Below, in pieces: positions 1 through 40,842 of a stretch of 64,000 nt of DNA. The notes beneath the pieces are model-generated. The model saw only the letters and a list, made by a program, of their open reading frames with translations. It was not told the DNA's origin and searched no databases. Made by a program: the position numbers and the translations under genes. Within the stretch, counting starts at the first letter, position 1; every line of letters begins with the position of its first letter. The DNA lies in contig VXAZ01000607.1 in NCBI GenBank assembly GCA_013399875.1, positions 682,001 to 746,000 of the forward strand, given 5' to 3'. Origin of the DNA: Gymnorhina tibicen. Taxonomy: Eukaryota; Chordata; Aves; Passeriformes; Artamidae.

Positions 1-26
1 TCCCCTCCCCTCCCCTCCCCGTGCAG

Positions 27-123
27 GCAGTGGCTGTCGGACAACGCGGAGCTGGTGAAGCAGCGGCTGGTGTGGCTCAAGGAGAAGGTGGCGGAGCTCT
101 GGAAGAAGACTCCGGCCCCGTAG
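27..123 (+). CDS. APOC3: Apolipoprotein C-III, last coding exon (partial gene)
   Basis: Terminal exon of a small exchangeable apolipoprotein that, in mammals, inhibits lipoprotein lipase and hepatic remnant uptake. The exon follows a (TCCCC)4 pyrimidine tract and a CAG acceptor. Starting at base 27 gives one base completing a split codon, then Gln-Trp; human APOC3 exon 4 also begins with one base of a split codon just before the Trp of its GWVTDGF segment, so the phase fits. The visible C-terminus is a lysine-rich amphipathic helix with three Trp, including WLKEKVAELW, and it ends KKTPAP before TAG at 121-123. It is convergent with APOA1, the arrangement seen in mammals, which is the main support for the name. 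The tail is shorter than the human one and lacks its acidic DLDPE stretch. Upstream exons are off the left edge. Another small apolipoprotein of the cluster is possible but less likely. Confidence 0.72.
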
Positions 124-196
124 CCTCGCCAGGGGCTGCCCGGGGACTGTCGGGGCTGGGGACTCCCCGGCTCCCACCCGCTGTCGTGGTGCTCTC

Positions 197-202
197 AATA
201 AA
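197..202 (+). terminator. APOC3: APOC3 polyadenylation signal AATAAA
   Basis: Canonical AATAAA lies 74 bases after the APOC3 stop codon. Cleavage is expected near 215-225, giving a very short 3'UTR of about 95 bases, with a TG-rich stretch just downstream. Confidence 0.85.
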
Positions 203-225
203 GCGGGGCTGAAGGAAACGCTGTG

Positions 226-574
226 GTGGCATCACTGGGGGGCTGGCAAGGAGGAGCGTGACCCGCAGGGAGAGGGAGGGCTGGGACAGATGACACCGGC
301 ACTGGGATTCACACGGCCATGTCGGGGTGCCCAGGGTGGCAGGAGCTGGTCGCTGCTTCCACAAGCTCCTGCAAATTCAGTGCCACCCTTCTCCAGCGCC
401 CTGTGTGGGGCTGAGCCCGGCTGCACCTCGGGCAGAGCTGGGCTCAGTACAGGGCGAGCCCAGGGCACCCCTCACCATCTCCCTGTCCCCCCACTCCCTC
501 TGGGTCCCCCAGTTCCCCCAGCCCAGAGCACCCCTTGCCCCCTCCAGCATCCACTGCAAAGACTGAGCGAGCTC
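226..574. other. Intergenic spacer between convergent APOC3 and APOA1
   Basis: About 350 bases separate the two expected 3' ends. The sequence is GC-rich and shows no conserved-looking coding frame, repeat or RNA structure that I recognise. The short open frames here look like chance in GC-rich DNA. Confidence 0.6.
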
Positions 575-591
575 CAATAACTTAAGTCAAG

Positions 592-597
592 TTTATT
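592..597 (-). terminator. APOA1: APOA1 polyadenylation signal AATAAA
   Basis: TTTATT on the plus strand reads AATAAA on the minus strand, about 222 bases beyond the APOA1 stop. Cleavage is expected about 10-25 bases further on, near 570-580, giving a 3'UTR of roughly 240 bases. Confidence 0.85.
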
Positions 598-819
598 TGA
601 CAAAAGAGAGGCAAAGCTGAGAGCGACGCCGGGTCGGGGAGGCAACTCTAGGGGAGGAGGGGGTCTCCGGGGAGGACACCCTAGGGCTGGGCTGGCCCGG
701 GGCTCGTGCAGCCTGTCCCCAGAGCCCCCTGAGGAGAAGCGCCCGGGGCAGGGCAGGGAGCACCCGGGGCGGCTGCGGAGCGGGGCTGGGGTCAGTCCCT
801 GGCCGCGCCGGCCGGCGGC

Positions 820-1417
820 TCAGGCCATGGTCTTCTGGAGCTCCTCCAGCAAGCTGAGGAAACGGGCCTTGAGGCTCTCGGTGTAGGGGGTGAGGCGCTC
901 CTTGAAGTCCTGCACCAGGGGCGTCATCTTCTCACGCAGGTTGCTGAGGTGCTCCACCACCTTGGCCTGGTATTCAGCGGCCTGGGGGATGCCCTTCTCC
1001 CGGATCTCCTCCAGCTTCTGGCTCAGCTTCTGCCGCAGCTCATCGCTGAAGGGGGCCACGTTCTTGCGCAGCTCCTCGACGTGCCCGCGCAGACGGTCCC
1101 GCGCCTCCTCGGCCACCGGGGTCAGCTTCTGCTGCAGCAGCTCCACCTTCTGCTTGCTGAGCTCCTTCAGCTCTTGGGCGAGGGGTGCCAGGCGCTGGCG
1201 GTACTGCTCCAGATCCTCCGTCCACTTGGCAGAGAACTGGTCCAGGAAGGGCTTGATCTTCTCCTTCACCTCCTCCAGGTCCTTGGTCAGCTCCTTGCGC
1301 AGGGACTCGGTGTCTTTCAGCCACATCTCCCGCACCTCCTTGTAGTAGGGGGCCACGTCCTCTCTCAGCTTGGCGGCGGCTGCGCCCAGCGTGTCCAGGT
1401 TCTCGCCCAGCTTCAGG
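820..1417 (-). CDS. APOA1: APOA1 exon 4 coding part: amphipathic helix repeats
   Basis: The acceptor is CCCGCAG at 1424-1418. The first codon is completed from exon 3 (GA|C, Asp), then [11 protein letters not shown]. The exon holds nearly all lipid-binding helices and the stop TGA at 822-820. The 3'UTR continues to about 575. Confidence 0.97.
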
Positions 1418-1932
1418 CTGCGGGAGGGGAGGGAGGTCACACACCGTGCCCGAGGTCCCCTGCCAGCCCCCCGCCACACACCTCCCACTTACTCCAGCTG
1501 TTTGCCCACGGCGGAGGCCTCGAACTGGGCAATGGCTTCCTTGCCGCTGGCCTTCACTGACTCCAGGTACACATCGAGCATGTCCTTGAGGCGATCCAGG
1601 GGTGCCTGGGGCTCATCGTGCTGCCAGAAGGAGCGGGCCTGGGTGCCTGCGGAGAGAGCCGGGTGTGCTCAGGACACACCGCCCAGGGACGGCTCCAGCC
1701 CTGCCGGGGACCTGCCCGGCTCGGGAGGGGACCAGGGAGCCCCTCGGCTGCAGCCCGACTTGCAAAGCGCTTCGGAAAGCGGCGGCTTCCAGCAGCGCTC
1801 GCATCGGGCTCAGCCGCCCCATCCCTCCCGTGCTGCTCCATCCCGCGGGGATCCGCAGCCGCTGCCGCCGCAGCCCCGTCCGGACCTACCCGTCAGGCAG
1901 AGCAGGGCGAGGGTCAACACCACGGCTCTCAT
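820..1932 (-). CDS. APOA1: Apolipoprotein A-I, complete coding sequence in three exons
   Basis: Major structural protein of HDL. It accepts cholesterol from ABCA1 and activates LCAT in plasma. Coding pieces, minus strand: 1932-1890 (43 bases, signal peptide), 1646-1493 (154) and 1417-820 (598), total 795 bases or 264 residues, the same length as I recall for chicken. The start is [18 protein letters not shown], a good signal peptide, followed by a six-residue propeptide RSFWQH and a mature end beginning DEPQAPLDR. The last exon carries the tandem 11/22-residue amphipathic helices, often started by proline (for example [20 protein letters not shown]), and ends [10 protein letters not shown]. 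All introns are GT-AG (1418-1492, 1647-1889, 1946-2080). The first exon is noncoding, as in other vertebrates. No damage is seen. Sequence recognition and synteny make the identity secure. Confidence 0.98.
1493..1646 (-). CDS. APOA1: APOA1 exon 3
   Basis: The acceptor is CTCCGCAG just before 1646 and the donor GTAAGT begins at 1492. The exon encodes the end of the signal peptide (GTQA), the propeptide RSFWQH and the N-terminal helix through VGKQL. Human exon 3 is about three bases longer. Confidence 0.96.
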
Positions 1933-1945
1933 CTTCGCGCCGGAC
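1890..1945 (-). CDS. APOA1: APOA1 exon 2 with start codon
   Basis: The acceptor CCGCAG sits just before 1945, 13 bases of 5'UTR follow, and ATG is at 1932-1930. The 43 coding bases give 14 codons plus one base (G|GC, Gly). The donor is GTAGGT. This start is chosen because it opens the signal peptide and matches the known avian N-terminus. Confidence 0.95.
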
Positions 1946-2080
1946 CTGCGGGCAGAGCAAGAGAGTTGGGCGCGGGGAGCCCCGGCAAATCCAGCGCGGC
2001 TCGAGGGGTCCCCGCCGGGGCCGCGGGCGAGGGGCACCGCTCCGTCCCTGCGGCTCCCGCGGAGCAGCCCGGGCTCTTAC

Positions 2081-2112
2081 CAGCTCTCTCTGCCGCTGCT
2101 GCTCGTCCCGTC
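2081..2112 (-). other. APOA1: APOA1 noncoding exon 1 (5' end inferred)
   Basis: A strong donor CAGAGAGAGCTG|GTAAGA ends the exon at 2081. The 5' end near 2112 is inferred from the TATA box about 25-30 bases upstream. It is a short, purely 5'UTR exon, as in other vertebrate APOA1 genes. Confidence 0.75.
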
Positions 2113-2136
2113 TGAGCGGCCGGGGCTCCGCCGCCG

Positions 2137-2144
2137 CTATTTAT
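2137..2144 (-). promoter_or_regulatory. APOA1: APOA1 TATA box (ATAAATAG)
   Basis: CTATTTAT on the plus strand reads ATAAATAG on the minus strand in an otherwise very GC-rich stretch. It sits about 57 bases before the exon 1 donor, so it should position transcription near 2110. An AGATAAG GATA-type motif lies just upstream at 2166-2172 on the plus strand. Confidence 0.8.
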
Positions 2145-2221
2145 GCCGGAGGGGCAGTTCCGCGGAGATAAGCCAGCGCGGCGGCCCCGGAACGCGCTCC
2201 CGGCGGGCGATGTGGCGCGCA

Positions 2222-2283
2222 GGGTTCAAGGATCGCGCAGCACCGGCGAGGAGCGCGGGCTTGGCAGGGGCGGCGAGCAAACA
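2222..2283 (-). promoter_or_regulatory. APOA1: Candidate APOA1 hepatic promoter sites (DR1/HNF4-like and forkhead)
   Basis: GGGTTCAAGGATC at 2222-2234 resembles a DR1 nuclear-receptor site, about 110-122 bases upstream of the inferred start. GCAAACA at 2277-2283 reads TGTTTGC on the minus strand, a forkhead (FOXA) motif about 165-171 upstream. Human APOA1 has HNF4-type site C and forkhead site B at similar offsets. A second perfect forkhead motif TGTTTAC lies at 2322-2328. Motif matches only; binding is inferred. Confidence 0.5.
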
Positions 2284-2344
2284 GGAGCTCCCCGCGGGAC
2301 GCGCCTCGCCGGCCAAGGAGCTGTTTACGCTCCCGGTGACCCAG

Positions 2345-3290
2345 ATTCCCGCTGGCCCTGCGGCCTTGCCGGGGCCCCTCGCAGCCCCCAGGGATTGGCC
2401 GCCGGCCCGGGGACAAGGTTTATTCCTGCAGGGATTTGGCCGGCCGTACCCGGACCCCTCGCCTCGGCCGCGGGTCTGCGCCCCGTCCTTCACCGGGCCG
2501 CTCAGGCCACCCCCTTTTCCCGCTGTGTCCCCGACTCAGAGGTCCCGGGAGCTGTGCCCCTGCCCGCCCGCGCCAGCCCTCGCTGGGCACCTGGGCAAAG
2601 CGAAGGCTCAGCTCAGAGCAGGCACCAGCACTGGCACGGCCACCCCAAAACCCCCCTCAGCCAACCCCAGGTGCTTCCCTGTCCCATTGCCACCAGTCCA
2701 GGGATCCACAGGAGTGGAGCGCACAGGGCTGAGCCCGGCCTGGCAGGGGGAGAGAGCGGACGGGGAGAGAGGGGCCGTGTCCCCAGACGGGGCTGCAGGG
2801 AGTGCGCGGGGCTGGCAGTGCCAGGGGGAGCTGCTACAGAGGAATGATGCTCCTGAGCTGCTCCCTGCAGCCCCAGCCTGTGCCAGCTCGCTGGGCACCT
2901 CAAGGGCATCGCACAGATGTTGCCACCCCACGTGCTGCAGGGTGCTGGAGGCACAGGCACAGCTCCCTGTGCCTCGCAGACTCTACCCACAGCTGGAAAA
3001 GCCCCACTGCAGCAGATGCCCGGGCAGGGTCCGATCTGCAGCACTGCAGGTCCCCACAGCCGCAGGGCGAGTCGGACTCCACGGGGCTCTGGCTACAGGG
3101 GGGCTGCAAGTGCCGGGGGGGCTTCGGGAAACCCAACCAGGGGGGCTGCGAGTGTCGTGGGGGCTTTGGGAAACCCAACCAGGGGGCTGCTGGAGCCCGA
3201 GGGAAGTGACAGCCCCAGGGATGGACTGGGGACACAGCAGCTGCCACCCCTTGAACTCTGGCGTTGAGCAACAAGGCAAACAAGAGCCCA
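2345..3290. other. Intergenic region between APOA1 promoter and SIK3 3' end
   Basis: About 950 GC-rich bases. Apart from the 42-base G-rich tandem repeat listed separately, I recognise no gene or mobile element. Long open frames on both strands appear to reflect the base composition. Confidence 0.55.
3097..3195. repeat. 42-base G-rich tandem repeat, about 2.4 copies
   Basis: Unit AGGGGGGCTGC...GGGAAACCCAACC occurs at 3097-3138, 3139-3180 and partly at 3181-3195, with a few mismatches between units. Runs of 3-7 G on the plus strand could form G-quadruplexes. It lies about 100-190 bases past the expected SIK3 cleavage site. Confidence 0.85.
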
Positions 3291-3310
3291 GGGAAGATCA
3301 TAATCATGGT

Positions 3311-3316
3311 TTTATT
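3311..3316 (-). terminator. SIK3: SIK3 distal polyadenylation signal AATAAA
   Basis: TTTATT on plus reads AATAAA on minus. It is followed on the minus strand by a T/G-rich stretch (CTTGTTTGCCTTGTTGC). It would define a 3'UTR of about 1.7 kb. Confidence 0.7.
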
Positions 3317-4283
3317 TGTTATGATCCCACTGTCCAACTAATTGACTAGTTGCAAGTGACCCACAAAAAAATGGACTGAAGATTTACTGAAACTTTTTTT
3401 TTCCTGTTCGTTTTTAGTCCAACATAAATGAGGAAGAAAAAAAAAAAAATACTTCTGACATTTCCAAAAAACAGAAATAATAGCAAAGTATATTAATATA
3501 CATTCAACATATACTGCGCGTATTGATTACTACAATACAAAGCCATGATAAAAAAAGTGTGGTACTGCGGATGGCACGGTGACGCGGCCCTGCGGGGCGG
3601 CTGCTGCGGGGGGCCCGGCGACTCTCCCAGGATACAGTGTCATGTAAACAAAAGGAAAACGAACCAAAGGGACAGAGCAAAAGGTTTTCAGCGTTTCCCA
3701 CCCTTCCCGCTCGATCCGGCGGGCTCCCCGAGCCCGCAGGTGCCGGGTGAGGGGCCGTGCGTGGCTGGGCTGCGGAGCCCCCCTCCTCTCTGATTTTCGG
3801 GATCGCAGAGCCGTCAGCGTTGTTCTCCCAGAGAAGGGGAGGCCGGGAAGAGGCACAGGGTAAGGATAGCAAAGTCACCTCTGCCGTGCTGGTTTCACAC
3901 TTCCTTCTGTGCAAAGTCAGGAGGGCTGGGTCGATGTTTCCTTTAGTTTTAAAAAATATTCCAGAAAAATGTCAGTAAGAAGGATCTGAGCTGGAGCTTG
4001 TCAAGTCCCAAAGGCAAGGGTGACACCACGTGCTCCTGAGCCCCAGCGGGGGGGCCTCCCGCTCTATCCACCACGGAAAGGATGGAAAAGGGACAAAGAG
4101 ACCTCTGCACGTCCCGACTGTATAAGGAGAATTACCACTGTCGCCACTGGCACGAGAGAAAACCAGTCACAAGTACAATGTCGTTAAAAGAAATAAAATA
4201 CTTTGAACAAAAGGTGCAAGTCACAATTCATATAGAACAGAATCTAGTTAAAAATTTCTCTCAAACAGAAATTCCTTTTGCCT

Positions 4284-4289
4284 TTTATT
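4284..4289 (-). terminator. SIK3: SIK3 possible proximal polyadenylation signal AATAAA
   Basis: A second AATAAA on the minus strand, about 665 bases into the last exon. Its use would shorten the 3'UTR by about 1 kb. Only the hexamer is evidence. Confidence 0.45.
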
Positions 4290-4953
4290 AATAACAATAA
4301 TAATAAAACAACATTTACCAAAAAAAACAATTCCTACGTGATCAGGAGGAAAAGCGAAGGAAACAAAGAAAAATCCGTCTGCCCTACATTAGCCAGGAAA
4401 AGAACAAACCCCAAGTCGTGGCAGATTTGGAAAGAAAAGGGAAGGGAGGGCGGGGCAGGGGTGATCCTGTCAGCACCCCGACACACGAGAGGGAACAGAG
4501 CAGACAGAGGTGAGACAAGAAGTGGATTGCACCGGGGTGGGGAGGGCCCCCGCCAGCGCTGCCAGGCCCGGGCCCGCCCAGTGCAGCGGGACAGAGTGGA
4601 AGGAGAGCGTGGCCTCCATCCAGGAGCGGCTCCGGTCCCCTCGGACCTGCTCAGGGCAGGCTCCAGGGAGGCTCAGCCCGGCGTGGGGCCCCGGGCAGGG
4701 CCAGCCCCCAGAGCAGCCCCGGTGCCGAGGCCGATCCTCCGCGTCGGGCTCAGGGCTCTGGGCGTAGCTGGAGTTACAGGCAAGTGTGGCAGAAATTAAA
4801 GAACCCAAAGGAACGACACACTGGATGAAGTGAGGATGAGGAAAGGGGCCATGGTATTCCAGTTAGTCAGAAATACTACGGCAATTTGGCGCAATGCTGC
4901 TAGATACTGTTGGTTTAAAATGGACCTTTTCATTTCAAAGCTGTACACAAACC

Positions 4954-5260
4954 CTGCAAGAGAGAGAAACGGGGACGTTAGGGGACACCAGAATGGCGCA
5001 TCTCCTCCCACAGCCCTCCAGCACTGCATTCCCAGGCCATTCCTGGGAGAGAGATCCCACCATGCAGAGGGGGTCTGCGAGCAGCACAAGCCTGCAAGGA
5101 GGGATGCTGTCCCTGGGCAAAGCGGGGGGACAGCAAACAGCCCCAGCACAGGAGCTCCGAGCTGATGGTCCCAACCCCAGCACTGGAGCAGCGAGCAGGG
5201 AAGGTGACCCACAGAGGCAGCCCGAGATGTGGTGTGGAGAGAGGACACACGGATACTCAC
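4954..5260 (-). other. SIK3: Intron in the SIK3 3'UTR
   Basis: The donor GGA|GTGAGTAT starts ten bases after the stop codon. The acceptor has a near-ideal branch motif CTAAC (4981-4977), a pyrimidine tract and TTGCAG. The intron is 307 bases. The stop is less than 50 bases before the junction, so nonsense-mediated decay would not be expected. If the intron were retained the protein would be unchanged. Confidence 0.75.
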
Positions 5261-5270
5261 TCCCTCCTGG

Positions 5271-38218
<32,948 letters not shown>

Positions 38219-39082
38219 TTATCTGTTTTAAACCAGAAGTGCTCTGTAACGCTACACTGATGGAGTTTAAACAAGTCTAAGTGCTTCCAGTCAGCTGCTC
38301 TCCAGTCTCCAAGGTTTTCCCTCCACCTCCCTGGTGCTGGCAGCTCCCAGCTCCTTTGGGCACGGACTGTAGAACCATCAGACTCCAAACGTGGAGACAC
38401 TTCTGTGCTAGGAACCACCTGTCCTCAAGTTCACTGAGCGCCCTGTTTCATCCACACACAGACAATAAGGACAGGGAATCTTTGCCGGGATGAGCAGGAG
38501 AGAAAAGGCAGAGTGAAACCTTGATGGAGAAAACAGCTGAGAGAAAAAGCTGCTCTGCCTGGCAGAGGAACATCTGCCTTGCTGATTCTAAATCAAATTT
38601 CAGCCTTAAGTATCTTCCTCCCCACCACAAAACACCCCTGCGAGCGAGCCGCTCCAGTCTCGGGATTTGTGGCATGAATTACCATCCCCCAGCAGGTTTT
38701 CTCGCTTGGAGATGGCTCTCCCTGGGAAAAGAACCGCTTTTACAAATCTCCTGGTTGCTTTGCTGGAGAGCCTAATTTACACAAGTCCTGCCCAGGAAGG
38801 CTGCAGGATCATGCAAAGGCCTCGGGAAGGGCATGCAAAGCAGCAGCGCCGCGAAAACCGCTGAGGATGCGCAGCCAGAAAGATCTGACACAGAAATGCT
38901 CGGCTCGTCCCAGACCCCAGAGCTCAGCGGGGACAAGGACGAGTGCTCTGCGCACAGCAGCGTGCCAGGACCACGGGCACAAACCCACAGGGGCACACGA
39001 CCCAAACACATGTCCCTCTCCTAGTGCCAGCCCCAAGGGCAGGGCTGAGGGATGCTCTCACAGGCACACACACAGCCAACAG

Positions 39083-39196
39083 AAGGATCTTTAGATCCTT
39101 TAAGGGAATCTTTCTTTAAGCGAACAATCTGAAGCACATGAAAATTAAGCCCCATATTTTATGATCAAATCCCTGCCAGAGCAATAACCGCCCTGC
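39083..39196. repeat. Dispersed repeat pair, copy 1
   Basis: Shares GAATCTGAAGCACATGAAAA-type sequence, TATTTTATGAT and CTGCCAG.GCA.TAAC.GCC with 40752-40842 in the same orientation. The copies are about 1.67 kb apart with about 80-85% identity by eye. Copy 1 has an extra block of about 20 bases near its start. Confidence 0.8.
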
Positions 39197-39339
39197 ATGT
39201 GAGCAGAACCCAGCAGAATCCCGAAAAGGCACCCAAGTACAATAAGCTGTTTCTTTCATTTGAAACCTTTAATTCAGAGCGCAGGAACGCTTCCAGCCTT
39301 CCAAGTCACTGAGCATGCTTCCTACAGCAGCACCGGGAG

Positions 39340-39580
39340 CTGAACGGCAGCCAGGTCTGGCACTCGGCGCTGGGAGCTGCTGGCAGGAGCGGGGCTGGAG
39401 CCGAGGCACGAGGTGAAACGGCAGCGGGGGCTGCCAGGCACCGGGGCTGTGATTAACGGGGCGCAGAGCCGGCCCCGCCGGCAGCCCCGCCACGGGCCCG
39501 GCGCGGGATCCGTGGATCTGCGCCGCACAGATCCGAGCGCGGCGCTCGGGAGACGGCCGGGGAAGTTAAGAGAGCCAGAG
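39340..39580. other. CpG-rich block in SIK3 intron 1
   Basis: About 240 bases with dense CpG (for example GGGCCCGGCGCGGGATCCGT) within otherwise CpG-poor intron, 1.3 kb upstream of exon 2 in gene direction. Includes a 7-base inverted repeat GGATCTG/CAGATCC at 39514-39534. Possible alternative promoter or enhancer. Confidence 0.5.
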
Positions 39581-40751
39581 GGGGACTGGGAAGCGCTCTC
39601 CACATGCTTTTCAACCAGGGTTTTCCTGCAAGAACGGGCCTTTGTAAAGCTTGAGCATAAATATATATAAAAGCAAAGAGACGCTTCCTCCGAGAGCAAA
39701 GCCAAGATGTCTACCCAGAGACATGAGTCATTTTCAGGCCCAAAGACGTAAACGAAAATCCACAGATCTGGAGTATTCCTGAACTCCTTACTCATTCCCA
39801 GCTCTGTATTTGCTCTAAGGAAATCTCATTTCCCAGCTTAATTATATGGCTGGAGCTGACACTCTCGGCCAAGTTCAAGGTATGTAGAGCATCTGATTGC
39901 ACCCGACTTGGTCAGTAGGGCCAGACACAACAGAACTGAATTCCTCTGGCTTTCCCTGATAACCCGGGGCAGGGTGGACCAGGCTGCCACCTCCCTGTCC
40001 CCTTGTGACGCTGCGGGATTTACACGTGGTGAGTGAAACTCCACACCCAGAAGACACACAATACCTGGATCAGGAGCAAAGCAAGACAAACAGCACTCAG
40101 GAGATGTTCTTCTTCTGAAAGAGCTTATCCCGAGCTCAGCCAAGCAGCCCCAAGCCCGCACCCACCCTCAGGAGTTACACGGAGGAGAGACCTGAAGAGG
40201 TTTCTTCCAAATGTTTTCATTCCACACAAATGCCTCCAGCAACCGACGCAACATGAAAGGCAAAAGTCTCCTGAAAAATCCTGGGGAAACCACCTCGTGC
40301 TCCGGTTTCAGGAAATGCAGAGCTTCCTCAGGACCGTGCGAGGGTGGAAGTAGGAAATCCCCTCTGCGCTGGGCGGCAGGGACACGCAGGGAATTTCAGG
40401 GATGGGGGCTGATGTTCCACCCGGGGCTAGTTTGTTCCAGAGCTCTGCTCTTTGGGTTCTTTTGGAGAATCGCTTTTTTTCCAGAGGGAAGGACTGGTTT
40501 AAAGGCTTTCCAGAACAGACCAAGTCAGTTTCTCAGTTCCTGCATTTCCTAGCTGGCTAATATTCTCCCTTCCCTCGAAAGATGATTTGGGATTTCAACA
40601 GAAAAGAGACTGGCTGAGCTCCTCGGGTCGCACCAGCCAGACTGACTCCATCTAAAGCTCAGTTACAAGGAATGGCCACAATGAATTCAGCCCTTTATTT
40701 CATTTTTTCTTTATTTATTGGAGATTACAAACTGGAGAAAAACAACCAAAC

Positions 40752-40842
40752 AAAAGGATCTTTAAGGGAAGAATCTGAAGCACATGAAAACTAACCTTCC
40801 TATTTTATGATAAAATCCTTGCCAGGGCAGTAACTGCCCTGC
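40752..40842. repeat. Dispersed repeat pair, copy 2
   Basis: Second copy of the element at 39083-39196, same orientation. It is followed immediately by an A/T-rich stretch with a run of 11 A, as might follow an inserted element. Confidence 0.8.

Larger units (their letters stand above)
3290..4953 (-). other. SIK3: SIK3 3'UTR, last (noncoding) exon
   Basis: Noncoding exon that follows the 3'UTR intron. It opens GGTTTGTGTACAGC after the acceptor TCTCTCTTGCAG and runs to the distal poly(A) signal. The part nearest the acceptor (about 4840-4953) is AT-balanced and looks constrained, while later parts contain A/T homopolymer runs and GC-rich blocks. I see no protein-coding continuity. The end near 3290 is inferred from the AATAAA at 3316-3311. 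Confidence 0.75.

Noticed and set aside
1..20. TCCCC x4 at the left edge
   Set aside because: Treated as the pyrimidine tract of the APOC3 acceptor. Too short to call a satellite.
949..1560. 203-codon leucine-rich open frame on the plus strand
   Set aside because: It is the exact antisense of APOA1 exons 3-4. Its leucine richness mirrors the CAG/GAG codons of the amphipathic helices.
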